From contig CADCXD010000004.1 of assembly GCA_902806575.1 (NCBI GenBank), forward strand, positions 868,001 to 932,000: 64,000 bases of DNA, in the 5' to 3' direction. The position numbers were made by a program, and so were the translations under genes. The notes beneath the pieces are model-generated. The model searched no databases. It saw nothing but the letters and a program-made list of their open reading frames with translations, and had not been told where the DNA came from. Positions within the stretch are counted from its first letter, which is position 1; the number at the start of each line of letters is the position of its first letter. This document shows, piece after piece, positions 12,889-24,017 of the stretch. The stretch is from Jackrogersella multiformis. Lineage: Eukaryota; Ascomycota; Sordariomycetes; Xylariales; Hypoxylaceae.

Positions 12889-14611
12889 ATGGAATTCCTC
12901 GCTTCCAGTCTGTCATCGACACACATCGCCGTAACAATTCTCTTTTTATCTTGTATCTCTTGTTGTTTACCGGCTGTTTTTCCATCCTCTATCCGGGTTC
13001 CCTGGACCGAAACTAGCAGCAGTCACTCGTTATTACGAGGCTTACTATGACATCGTTTGTAATGGCCAGTATACCTTCAAGATTGCTCAGATGCATAAGG
13101 CATATGGTGATACCTGTCCATTCAACATAGTATTCTCCAGATCGTCTGAATCTAATAGTCCTAGGGCCTATAATACGCATCAGTCCATACGAGGTCCACA
13201 TCAATGACCCAAGCTTCTTTGAGAAGATATACACTAGGGAAGGGCGATGGGATAAGTATAAGTGGTCTTATGATGCTTTTGGAGCACAGCTATCCACGAT
13301 CTGTGCCGTAGACCACGAGGTTCACAAGAACCGACGCGCTGCTATCGGCCCGTTCTTCTCCAAGACCAACGTAACCATCAGACAAGACAGCATCGCAAGC
13401 CTCGCTTCTAAGCTTTGCTACCGCGTCGACCAATTTTCTGGATCGACGGACCGGATAAGCCTGTCGCCTGCTATCAGTGCTTTTACGAGAGATGTGGCCA
13501 CTGAATTCATCCTCGGAAAGAACTATAATAATCTTGACAAACCAGATTTCAATGCCAACCTAGCTACTCTTTTCCAGAACACAGGCAGCCTTTGGCGAGT
13601 GACAAAGCACGTACGCTGGTATGGCCCGTTCATGAGGTCAATCCCCCTGTCTATTGTAGAGAAGATGGGAGGTGACGACGTTAAAGAGTTTTTCGCCTTT
13701 TTGATGGTCAGCTACCTAGGTACTTATCCATCTAATTTCGCATTCTCTAACTGGTCGCGCAGGACATGATACGAGTCAGCGCAGATATCAACTCTGCCTC
13801 AGCTCATGGCACCCAAATTGATTCACCACGCACGATCGTGCATGAGATCTTAGAGTCGGATCTGCCACCGGCCGAAAAGCTCTTCGAGCGAATCGCCGAT
13901 GAGGTTAGCACAGCCACCGGTGCCGCTTTCGAGACCACCGCACACAGCATACGGGCGACCCTCTTTTATGTATACAGAGACGCGGATATTCTTCGACGCC
14001 TACGGGAGGAGCTAAGCTCAGCCCGAAAGAATAGACCTAAGCTTGAGTCGACGCTAAGCTTAACCGCACTGGAACAATTACCTTATCTAACCGCCGTACT
14101 CATGGAGGGTCTGCGGCTAAGCCCAGCGATAGCTACCCGGGCCACACGTGTAGCCCCCGATCGTGACCTGATGTATCAAAGATGGCGAATTCCCGCTGGA
14201 ACGCCAGTCGGCATGACCACGCTTCTGATGCATACCGACCCAAAGCTCTACCCAGATCCAGATAGATTCGATCCCGAGCGATGGATGGATATGGATGTGC
14301 GGAGAAAGGCAGAAAAGACATATGCGCCGTTCTCGAGAGGTAATAGGATTTGTGTCGGGATGTAGTAAGTGCATAGCTCATACTATCTATCTGTTTCTCG
14401 TGAGATCAAAGCTGAGATTCGTACTAATACAATAACACCTAGTCTTGCGTGGGCTGAGCTTTATACGATTGTCGCTGAACTTGTACAGCGTTTCGACTTC
14501 AAATTCGATGCGGCCGCCATTCATGATATTAAGTGCTCCAGTGATCAGTTTATCATTGGAACTAGCGGTAGGAATGGACTTCGGACATTGGTGACGAGGG
14601 TTAAGGAGTAG
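12889..14611 (+). pseudogene. Cytochrome P450 with a frameshift in the membrane anchor
   Basis: Microsomal P450 monooxygenase; by style it belongs with fungal secondary-metabolism P450s often annotated as trichodiene-oxygenase-like. Exons: 12889-13106, 13165-13706, 13763-14364, 14443-14611. Motifs seen: proline hinge HPLSGFPGPK, I-helix AAFETT, ExxR as EGLRL, PERW, and the heme loop FSRGNRICVGM holding the cysteine ligand. The N-terminal anchor opens at the ATG at 12889 (MEFLASSL), but that frame does not run into the HPLSGFPGPK frame. Exon 1 has one nucleotide too many, most easily placed near the T run at 12943-12947. No AG acceptor lies between the two frames, so an intron cannot repair it. 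Without the extra base the protein would be about 509 aa, normal for the family. It is either a real disabling frameshift or a sequence error. The neighbour is a broken MFS transporter. Confidence 0.85.
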
Positions 14612-15645
14612 ATGTGGAGATACGTGGATGTCGTAGCGGATGGCTACCTAGGTAGCGTACCTGGCAGCAGCTAGGTATTGACAGATCAGATCGATCGATC
14701 AGCGTAGTTTCAGTAAATCCTTAGATCCCCTCATAGGTATCTAGTGTATTCGGGGAAGTCTGTCAGAAAAACTTCAGTGAAATTGTAGACCGTGTAATCA
14801 TACTACTTTACACTGTATGATTATTATCCCCAAATTATCTAATCAACAGCTCAAACACGTACAAGACACCTTGAAAATACTTTGAAACATAGGAAATATA
14901 CAGTATAATATAGTATCACTACTACGGCTTACGCACGGTCTGATTTTCACTGACGCCTTTTACCAATATGGGGAATGCTTAGAGTCAAGGGTGCTAAATC
15001 GTACAGTATTACGCTACTATCAGAGCAGAGTCCGTAAGGCTGCAAGGGGCCTAGGGGTGCCCGGAATTTGGGGGAGGAGGAGGGGGAGGTTGGTTGAGGT
15101 TGGTTGGCTCGTGCCAAGTTTTAGTTAATAATGCATCTTCCGCAGCCAAAGATGAGGCATCATTAGATGCAAGGAGGCGGTCGAGGGCGTACGTTTTTCG
15201 GCAACATGCATGGCTGGACCGGGGTGGCACCTATAATGCAATACCACATTACCCATCACCCGCAACTTTCAAGGCTTGATCATCCACCCTCCATTCGGGG
15301 CATCCATAAAGGTATGCATACCCAAGTGCAGTTGGAAGTAGGTAGCATCCAGCCTTGCCAGCGATATTAAACAATTCACTGGCAACCTTAGATGGTAAGT
15401 AACCGGTAAGCTGTAGCGATGTATCGACTTACACTGTCTCTTGTAAATTACATGCACAGTGCTGTGTTAGGGGGCATCGTGTGCCGGTACCAGAATGGTT
15501 GAACTCGTCCAACTGCTTTTAGAAAGCAGGGTCTTGAGTAACGTACCTCATTTTCCGTGACTATTTCATAGCTGACCTTCTCTTATAGAATTCCTGTTAA
15601 ACTGCATATAATCAAAACTATACTAGTAGACCGCGAACCTTTAAT
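14612..15645. other. Intergenic between P450 and MFS genes
   Basis: About 1 kb separating the P450 stop from the transporter start. It holds several short palindromic ACCTAGGTA words (14643-14655), a G/A-rich run at about 15070-15100, and no credible reading frame. It is presumably the terminator of the first gene and promoter of the second. Confidence 0.5.
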
Positions 15646-17541
15646 ATGGATGACCATGCCAAACTTCAGATGGACATGCTTCCCGAACACAGCGGACCCC
15701 AAAACTTGGAAACCACACTGGTTCAACACAAGATGAAGCACGTTGATCAACCAGCACCACGAGCATCTCTCGGAGATGGCCAAATCGCAGAGGATACAAC
15801 GCGCCTCGAACTGGAAGACGGTGAGCGTCAAGATATCAGTGGCCTCGGTTTGGGCTTATTGCTTCTGTCGGTCTATATTTCAGTGTTCCTGATTGCTCTG
15901 GACCAGCTAATTATCTCGACTGCCATACCCCAAATCACTGATGAGTTCCATTCACTGCAAGATATTGGATGGTATGGGTCGGCCTACCTGTTGACAAGCT
16001 GCTCTTTCCAACTCATGTTTGGCAAGATCTACACGTTTTACCCGGTACGGTTGGTTTACGTAGCAGCTATACTGTTATTCGAAATCGGATCTGCTATCTG
16101 TGGTGCTGCACCAAGCTCCGGGGTGTTCATTGCTGGACGCTGTATCCAGGGCATTGGTGCTGCTGGTATATATTCTGGCTCAGTAAGTGATGCTCTTACT
16201 AGTACTGGAGATAACATAGCGGCACTAAAACTTACCTAAATGATTCAGGTTGTTAGTATTGTCCACGTCGTCCCGCTGAATCAGAGACCAATATATATGG
16301 GCCTTTTTGGAGCTATGTCTGGTGTTGCTTCCGTCATGGGTCCCTTGGTTGGCGGAGCGTTCACTTCAAACGTTTCATGGCGGTGGTGTTTCTACATCAA
16401 TCTTCCGTTTGGCGGCCTTGCCTTGGTACTCATCGCCACCTTACTGAAAGTGCCACGGCAAGGCTCGACAGAGTTGGATTGGAAAGCGAAGCTAGCCCAA
16501 CTGGACGCCGTAGGCATAGCTTGCCTAATTCCCGGAATAATTTCCTTCCTCATTGCTCTTCACTGGGGTGGAACGACATATCCAGTGAGTTCAGTTGGTA
16601 CCGGCCGTGTGACATCTAAGTGTCCGTATCTAAAATTGGCTTAGTGGAATGACAAGCGTGTCATTGCGCTGCTGATACTCGGTGGTATCCTACTCGTTGC
16701 TTTCATCATCGTCCAGAATTTGATGCCCACTACGGCCACGGTACCAACAAAAATATTTAGACAGAGGTCTATTTTTGCAGGTGTCTGGGCAAGCTTTTTC
16801 ATCGGTGCTAATATGAACATACTCTGTAGGTCACACTCTCCAAAGTGTTAATGCTATTTATACCTAACCCTAGGCGTAGTGTATTTCATCCCCCTCTAGT
16901 TCCAAGTCATCATGGGATCCACCGCGGTAGAATCAGGTATTCGTCTCCTTCCACTGCCCTTGGCTACGATTGTAGCTGGGATGCTCGTCGGTGTTGCTGC
17001 AGCAAAATCTGGATATTACACACCCTTCTTGGTCGTAGGTTCCATCATGATGTCGATAGGCACCGGTCTCATTACTACTTTACAGCTCGACAATGGCATA
17101 TCAAAGTGGGTCGGCTACCAGATTCTCTGTGGGTTTGGGATCGGTATGAGTATCCAGGCTCCGAATCTAGCAGCGCAAACAGTTCTCCCGTCGAGAGACG
17201 TATCGACAGGGACTGCTTTGATGTTATTCGGCCAGCTTCTCGGTGGCGCTGTTTTCATCTCCGTTGGGCAAAGTGTCTTCACCAATGAACTCGTGACCAG
17301 GTTATCTCCGCTTCCAGGCTTCGACATATCAATGATACAGAACAATGGTGCCACGGGGCTAAGTAGCTCCATCCCCGCTGAGTTGAATGGGTCGGTGATC
17401 TTTGCATATAACGAAGCATTGCGCGGCGCCTTTAGAGTTGGCCTGATACTGGCTTCATTGACAATTATCGGCGGAGTCTGTATGGAATGGAGAAGTGTTA
17501 AGACAAGCCAACCAAGATCCAAGCTAGCAGGACCCGTTTAG
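15646..17541 (+). pseudogene. MFS multidrug efflux transporter (DHA2, 14-helix type) interrupted by an in-frame stop
   Basis: Proton-coupled efflux pump of the plasma membrane, the class often paired with secondary-metabolism genes. Exons by splice signals and frame: 15646-16182, 16249-16584, 16645-16825, 16874-17541. Seen: a hydrophilic N-terminus of about 60 residues; the first helix ending SVFLIALDQLIISTAIPQI (family D-x-x-I-x-x-A-x-P pattern); the GRCIQGIGAAG motif; the GPLVGGAF motif C typical of drug antiporters; then repeated hydrophobic helices to a basic tail. Exon 4 reads into VYFIPL and meets TAG at 16897-16899, exactly where relatives have an aromatic residue before FQ; the frame then continues open for 213 codons. 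The stop is codon 360 of about 573. No alternative splice in phase removes it. TGG to TAG would be a C-to-T change in a CpA context on the other strand, consistent with RIP, but one site is not proof. Confidence 0.85.
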
Positions 17542-18436
17542 TCCTTGCGTAAAGGAGATTAGAAAGGATACCTACCTACCTAGGTAGTGATACACTCTAC
17601 TATACTATACTTGGTTTAATCCGTATAGGACATAGTCACTTTAGCAATCAACATAGTCAGTTTAGGCGTCCCCTCTGAGCCTCATGAGCTTAGATGAGAA
17701 CTTCCGATAACTCCGCGCTCGGAATTACTGTAGTGCCCGATTTTGCCTTAAATAAATCTGATTTCCCTGAATACCCTAGGTACATTTTACCTACATAGAG
17801 AAAAGTAGGTAACTTAATGAGCGGTATGTGATCCGCGTCAAGCGTTTGATAGGTAGGATTTAGTTGTGGTTAAGTGCATAGCCGGTTTATATACATAATA
17901 TATCATAACTTGGCGCATTAGTGGAAAACGACAAAAGTTATGTTGTTTCAATGATTGTCACAAACATTATACAGCACTTACGTATTACTATTATGAGCTT
18001 TTTATTATTTGTAACCGTTTGAAAGTGTTTGGCGTCTTACGTTTATGAGGACCTAAGTACTTATTATTGTTTTCTGTTTGTAAGGTTAGGTTAGTTTAGT
18101 CTAGGTACACAAATGGTCAATATTCAGGGTACTTACTTAAGTACCTAAATACCCAACCTACCTAATTAGGTAATTGTCGTTTGTATCAAGCTCGTCGTAG
18201 TTTCCAACCCTTTAAACATGATGTGTTTACAGACTATCTAGGTAGGTACCGTAATCTATAAAGCTAGTTCGATCTCGCCGTATGCTAATAAGTAATTCAT
18301 AGAATTTAAAATTCACAATTGATCATCTCTACTCCAGCCTTTCGCCATCGGGCCACATATGTAACTTGGCCTACCTACTCGACCAGCTACTTATTTCGTA
18401 CATTATCCTCTTGCCCCTAAACTTAGCTTTGGTGAG
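17542..18436. other. Intergenic, AT-rich, no gene recognised
   Basis: About 0.9 kb rich in TACCTAGGTA-type words (17571-17585, 17775-17790, 18130-18175, 18238-18250) and AT-rich runs. No coding frame, tRNA or clear repeat pair is visible. Confidence 0.5.
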
Positions 18437-19230
18437 ATGGATGAACTCTGGTATAGCCGGGGGTTCTTTCGCATGAACCTTCTCGCCTTGTACCTAGACA
18501 GAATCCTCGCCGGAACAAAAATCCGCTATGGTCTATTTGGCAACTATGCACTTGTCGCCAAAGACTACGGTGACCTTATCTACCAAGGACATTTGCGGGA
18601 CAACGATATCATCGAGTGTGTAGTGAGTGAATCAATAACCCAGATTTGTGCGTTATTTGAACACGAACCACATTTCACGGAAGTATGCGAAAAGCCACGA
18701 GATGACTATGTCACGTTCACCTGGTCGGATGACGAGGGCGAAGATATTGAGATTATATTCCATTGTGAACCCATAAGTAAGTATTACAGATTCATTGCAT
18801 TGCACTATGAAAAAGTGGAAGTGGCTATACTAATATTTCAATAGACTTTGGTAACCATGTACTGCCAACGATGTCGACAACCACTGTCAAAGTTGATGTC
18901 GACTTAAAGTTGGGACCGGTATCTATCCTTGACCCCATTCACCTCTTCAAGGGGAGAATCCTCGACGCGGCGAAGAAATCCGACTCCCGAGATCCAGCGG
19001 CGATTCATTTCCTTGTCAGAAAGTATGAAGAGCTCATCAAACCTCATGTTCAAGGACTCAATTTGGTTTACGTTGGACTCGCCATCAAGCGGTACCCTGC
19101 TCTTCAGAATCTGTTTGCCGATCTGGGGGTTAATGTCGACGAAGCAAATCAAATAGCTCTATATTTGAGCATTGAAGACGTTGCGGGCGATGATACTCCA
19201 GGAGCTGTTTGGACAAATCTTCTCCAATAG
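18437..19230 (+). CDS. Nucleotidyltransferase-like hypothetical protein, 241 aa
   Basis: Two exons, 18437-18776 and 18845-19230, joined over an intron GTAAGT...TTTCAATAG; the frame continues cleanly (CEPI to NFGNHVLP). The C-terminal half contains ILDPIHLFKGRILDAAKKSDSRD, resembling the segment after the catalytic core in fungal nucleotidyltransferase-fold proteins, where a lysine helix follows the phrase. The N-terminal half (YGLFGNYALVAKDYGD) could be a diverged version of the usual glycine-rich G-G-x-A-L start, but the classical G-S and D-x-D signature is not clear. It may therefore be an inactive or divergent member. The family call is an inference from pattern; the coding call is firmer because the splice signals and frame agree. 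Confidence 0.6.
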
Positions 19231-19917
19231 TCAGTCGTATTGCGAGTGAAGAAACTGGTCTCCCTAGGACACAATGGCTTGCTCCCGGCGAGTTAACAGG
19301 ATACTAAGGAAATGGGCAAGATCAAGTCTTCAATGTCAGGGGATGGAAGTTGAACGATTTCTTCGATTCTGGGGTTATCATCAGGCATGTATTTTAGTAA
19401 TGCGCATGAATTCCGTTGAGAAATTATCATAAAAATATTCTACCTACCTGTGACGAGTTCAATCCCTAATAACGAAGTGAGGTTAATTTAGGAAACGATA
19501 ATTAAGACCTGTAAGTGATCGACGATGCAATGATGGTATCTCCTACATTATATTAGCCAATCATACACATCTAGTATCTTTGTCATGCCTATTGATTGCT
19601 TAAATCTAATAAGTTTTTTCATGGGGGTTATTGCTGTTCTCCAGCTCTACTCTAGCTGGTCAGGGGATAATAGTATAGATGAGGCCTATAAATTGTTTTC
19701 GTGTATACAAATAATAGCATCTTATATATTCACCTATACAGACTATCGGTAAAAGATCGGATATTTGAAATGCAATTAGCCCCTTCTTTACCTTCAACCT
19801 TTAATTATGCCTGTACCTGTCTGTACCTAACCTTGACAACGACATCATTGATCATCCTTATTATACCTACCTACCCCTAAGGTACTCATTTTATGTCACA
19901 CTATTTCATATGGCAAG
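19231..19917. other. Intergenic, no gene recognised
   Basis: About 0.7 kb of AT-rich sequence with no credible frame. A CTACCTACC word run lies just upstream of the next start (19868-19876). Confidence 0.5.
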
Positions 19918-20799
19918 ATGACTACTCCCGACACATTCATATTCTTTAATGATCTCCCAACAGAACTCCGCATCTTGATCTGGGAGTTTTATTTCGGAAG
20001 CTCTCGTCTTCATGTGGTTCACCCCGCACCCGAGAGCGAAGATGCAAACCCCATGAAGGAAGTCCTATCCTATTGCTGCACCGTCCTAGATATCGGTACG
20101 AACCTCGTTTTGCAGGACAGACACCCACCGTCCCCGCTGATCAACCGCGAGGCCCGAGATATATCTATCTCGCTAAAGCGCGTGTGGGCTCCCGTCAGGT
20201 TCGGCAAGGACGTTACCGAGTCGGTGACGTTGAGTCCTTCCCGTGTGCCTCCCCAGTTCGCTCAGCTGGTCTCCTCGCTGTCGGTCTCGCAGCGTAGCGA
20301 CAGCAACGGACAGGAACGTCCCATCTACGTCGACTGGGAAAGCGACATGCTTTATATTTGCGCCTCGCATACCGAGCAGGCTTTCTGGTCGTTACGCTCT
20401 GCGCCCTGGAGGAAACAGATCAAGAAATTGGCATTGCTCGTGCCCCAGGCCGGATTCGCCGGTGCCATCCCATTTGGACCAGCCGCCCTCCTCCGCGAGG
20501 TCATTGAGTTAATGTCGGAGCTCGACGAACTATTTGTCGTGCTGATTCCCCAGACAGACGATACCAGCTCTGCTGCCTCGACTGCAGCCATTGCCGGCCT
20601 TCTGAGGGATTCGTTCGGCTTCGTCCCCTTCGTCGACTACCTCAAGGAGGCTGATCTCTCAAGTAACCACATGCTGTATACTCGCACTGCTATGTTAGTT
20701 CGAGAGGCCAGCGCCCCTAGGAAAATCACGCTTAAGAGGGTCGTCGATGTGGATTATCTCGCTTCTTCTTTCGGCCATTATCGGCGGAAAGCTCGCTGA
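19918..20799 (+). CDS. 2EXR / F-box-like domain protein, 293 aa
   Basis: Single exon with the start at ATG 19918. Residues about 8-35 read FIFFNDLPTELRILIWEFYF, the F-x-x-L-P-x-E-L-R-x-x-I-W pattern of the 2EXR domain, an F-box-like fold expanded in filamentous ascomycetes. The family usually continues with a stretch on previous residents (LINREARDISI here) and a hydrophobic C-terminal part, both present. There is no signal peptide. Function of this family is largely unknown; adaptor roles in ubiquitin ligases are suggested from the F-box resemblance only. Codon use is GC-rich and unlike the AT-rich flanks, so it is a real gene. Two other genes with a similar N-terminal pattern occur at 55717 and 60489. 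Confidence 0.82.
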   Translation: MTTPDTFIFFNDLPTELRILIWEFYFGSSRLHVVHPAPESEDANPMKEVLSYCCTVLDIGTNLVLQDRHPPSPLINREARDISISLKRVWAPVRFGKDVTESVTLSPSRVPPQFAQLVSSLSVSQRSDSNGQERPIYVDWESDMLYICASHTEQAFWSLRSAPWRKQIKKLALLVPQAGFAGAIPFGPAALLREVIELMSELDELFVVLIPQTDDTSSAASTAAIAGLLRDSFGFVPFVDYLKEADLSSNHMLYTRTAMLVREASAPRKITLKRVVDVDYLASSFGHYRRKAR

Positions 20800-21497
20800 C
20801 GCCAATGACGAATACTCCGATGACATTTCATATGGAACCTAAGGGTTATCCTTTATTGCCAGGGTTCCGATGTGTTTGGCACACTTCATTTACAAGCAAC
20901 GGCTTCTTAATTTCACCTTGAAATATACCCCTAAACTTCCGCTCACCTTCCTACAAGATTTTTATTTCATGAAGTATTGTTATCAAACCCATCCTGAGCT
21001 TCTAAGCAATGACCTATATATAATCAAGGAAAATAAATATGAAGCGAAAGCAATTTGCTTTACATGCCTTCCTTAGTCTACCGGAAACTCCTTGCGGCTC
21101 GACTTTGCAACTACTTTGCCAAGTCATAGTATGCCCGAGCTTGGCCCTGGTAAACAGTGCTGAGATTGTGGGCCGAGGGAGTTAGCATTGGTCCATGAGA
21201 AAAAGGGGTTATAACGCAGAGGATATTTACGCTTATGTGGTCATGAACTAGTCAGTCATGCCAATTCTACATGAAGTAACAAACTCAGATGTTGAATCGT
21301 TAAGATACCATCGCGATCTAGAATGGGTGACGAGTCCACGGCCAAAGATGACTCACAGGAAATCCTGATGAAATTGCGCTTAGTGATATAAGACACCGCT
21401 GTTGGTGATTATATTCTTGGTCAGATATATTTATCTAGATATATTCTTAACCATATGTTGGTACGTGTCTCTCTCTGATCCATGATAGCAATTCCAA
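20800..21497. other. Convergent intergenic region
   Basis: About 0.7 kb between the 3' ends of the 2EXR gene (plus) and the kinase-like gene (minus). A short frame at 20870-21076 lacks coding character. Nothing else is recognised. Confidence 0.5.
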
Positions 21498-22689
21498 TTA
21501 TTTAACGCCCGGCAGGGACTCTACAAGTTCAATCGCCTTATGATCGACCAGAGCCGCAGCATGTCGTGCAGACATCGCACGGACGCGTTCTTCATTTTGA
21601 AACTCGTAAGGGGCAAGGATCCAATTGTAGCCCGAAAGCATCGATTTGCGGTACTCCGTCAACACATCCTCTTGTTTACTAGAAAGAGACGGCCCACCGA
21701 ATCTAGATAACGCGTCGAGGTAGTGATCTAGAATACGCATCTCGTGAGCCCTCCTGTCCTCGACGGTCAGGCTGCCCGATATCAAATACGCCACGTCGTG
21801 GAACGCAGAGCCGACATGGATGCTCTGCCAGTCGAGGAACTTCGGCGCCCCTTCCATGAGATACGTGTTGCCGATGTGGGTGTCGCCGTGGATCAGGCAT
21901 CGGAACTTGGGGTTCCTCAGGGCGAAATGCTTCTCGAGCGCTGCCCTTATCCGCTTCTCGTCTTTGGCGATCTCCGGGAGCGGCGGCCGGTGTGGGGCGT
22001 GGATTAGGTCGTCCCATCGCGAGAACAACGTTAAAATCATCCCGTCGTAGAACGCCGGGGCCGCCCACGGGTATTCGGAGTGCTTCGTGCCCCAGGTTCC
22101 AGCGTGCAGGCCCGCGAGCTGCTCGACGCCGGCTAGAACGCGTTCGACGGGCCAGGCGTTGACGGGCTCCCCGAATTCGACCCCGAAGTTTTCCAGGTCG
22201 TCCATGATCACGATGCCCTGGCTATCGTTGCTGCCCGCCCAATACGACCTCGGGAGGTCGATGTGGGTCAAGTTCGAGGCGACTCGGCTGAAGAAGTCGG
22301 CCTCATGTTTGTACAGCTCGACAAGGACATCGGGATATCGCTCCATGAACACGGGGTTAAATCCCCCTTTTATGCAGATTTTGGTTGGCCTAGGCTATAC
22401 GCAATTCTGTGTTAGACTTACTTCCTCAGGTCTTTGGGGAGTTTAGTCTCCTAAGTCAGAGTGGATAGATGAGCAGTTGTAGAATACGTACCACCTTGGT
22501 AGACTCCGGGGGGGCCGAATCGTCGTCGTCGTACGTCAATGTGATGAATAGCTTGCTAGCACTCGCATTGAGGATCGCCTTGGTGAGCTCAATAGCTTTG
22601 ACCTTTTGACCGAGCACTTCGGTAAGCCATGATGCAGTAACCTGCTCTGGCAACGAGGGGAGCTGGGACGAGGACTGATTGTTTGGCAT
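21498..22689 (-). CDS. APH/EcKinase-like small-molecule phosphotransferase, 364 aa
   Basis: Protein-kinase-fold enzyme of the aminoglycoside phosphotransferase/ecdysteroid-kinase-like group, which phosphorylates small hydroxylated compounds; the substrate here is unknown. Exons (minus strand): 22689-22492 and 22394-21498; the intron starts GTACGT and ends GTATAG, both phase 0. Seen: KICIKGGFNP (likely ATP-binding lysine strand), IVIMDDLENFGV (hinge), the catalytic loop LIHGDTHIGN with H-x-D-x(4)-N, and FLDWQS where the aspartate replaces DFG. The start is ATG at 22689; the longer upstream frame would begin at a non-ATG codon. The length is normal for the family and all catalytic residues are present, so it is probably active. 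It is divergently placed from the SDR gene with the inverted-repeat element between. Confidence 0.85.
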
Positions 22690-24017
22690 GGTTGGGTTCA
22701 ACGTTGAATCCGAAACTATAGTGTCGTAAGTTCCAAAGGAGGGCAATTCGTCTATTTATAAATGATTCATTCGAACCTATCCCGTAGCCAATTGCGGAGT
22801 GGCGGCCAACCTCTGCCACACACATCGGATCGATATGTCACACCCAAGACGTTGACTAAAAGATCCGGTGGGTTTGACCTATATTGACTATTTCCAGACA
22901 GAACGCATGTCCCAGGCTTACCAGAGTTGAAAACAACGCTCGCCAGTTACTTCCCAATTTTCCTATAAGCGCTGTTTGAAAGCAGTAAGACAATACCTGT
23001 CTAGGTATCGTGAAGTGGATAAGATCGCCAAAGCCACCTGCAGATAGGCCATGTAATTGAGCTTGAAGTGACATCTTCGACTTGATTAATTGGCTGGCGA
23101 AATTATTCATGTTGGACAAGATATGCGTGAATAGCTTACCTAGCCACCGGCTGGACTATGCCGACCCCTGAATTCTTCTATGGATTTAGACATCTGGGAA
23201 TAACCTATCGTCCTTTCGTCGAATAAGCACTATGTCCCCGCAAGCACGTTTCTAAAGAGTGATGCTATTTATAGAGTGCCTTTTTCCTTCCGTACAAAGT
23301 GCTTTTTCAGAATATCTGACGATACTCTAGGTACCCATTATTTACACTGCTAATTTTATCGCAACCATATTTACATTATTATATTTCGAAAAACAATTAA
23401 TATTTGTACTTTATATTACCTTATATAAATTACCTAATTATATAATTTATACTTTACTTCTTCTTAACATTATTAAACTTAACTTTCTCTTTAGGTAATC
23501 GGATCCTTAGCTTTATACGAGGTTCTTTTAACCTTTAAGCTACGATATAGTCCTTTATAGGAGATTATATATGGTGCTCTCTAGCAAAGGCCTTTAATGC
23601 AATCTAGAGCGTATCGGCAGTAAGGAACAGTCCTTGGTAGCGACCAGGTGAGTTTGGGATAGTGGCTTTGGATATCGCAATGTTTAGGTTATTGTTTTGT
23701 AATTGTTGAAAAATTGTAAAGTTCTTCGAAATATGGTAATGCAGATATGGATACGACAAAATTAGCAATGCAGGTGGTGGGTAAGTGTCGCCAGGTGTTC
23801 TGAAAAAGCACTCTGTAAATAGCATCACTCTTTTTAAAAGGTGGGTTTCGCTCATTGCCTATTGCCATCAGCCGCCTATGCAGATTGTATAGCTTGACTG
23901 GAAAGCCTTCCACTTATCATGCTCTGCGAAGTGAAACAGCATATCAGCACCTCAAGAAAACATAAAGTCAATAGTCTCCTAAGGTCACTAGTGACTTGGT
24001 ATTGACAATCCGCAAAC
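22690..24017. other. Intergenic region carrying an inverted-repeat element
   Basis: About 1.3 kb. The centre (23253-23839) is bounded by near-identical inverted arms and is very AT-rich inside (23330-23580). The flanks hold short frames on the minus strand (for example 22856-23119) with no recognised family. Confidence 0.6.
23253..23839. mobile_element. Inverted-repeat element (MITE-like), about 590 bp
   Basis: The left arm (23253-23328) and the reverse complement of the right arm (about 23783-23839) share AAGAGTGATGCTATTTA, then AGAGTGC, then CTTTTTCAGAA, followed by a diverged copy of the same sequence. The left arm carries about 22 extra bases (near 23280-23301). In the inner part the arms differ almost only by C/T or G/A (GAATATCTGACGATAC against GAACACCTGGCGACAC), as RIP or deamination would produce. 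There is no transposase frame inside and the interior is AT-rich. This fits a non-autonomous terminal-inverted-repeat transposon relic. A TA occurs at both outer edges, but a clean target duplication was not established. Confidence 0.6.

Noticed and set aside
22856..23119. Minus-strand 87-codon frame beside the inverted-repeat element
   Set aside because: Some protein-like phrases but no family, no clear start context; insufficient evidence for a gene.
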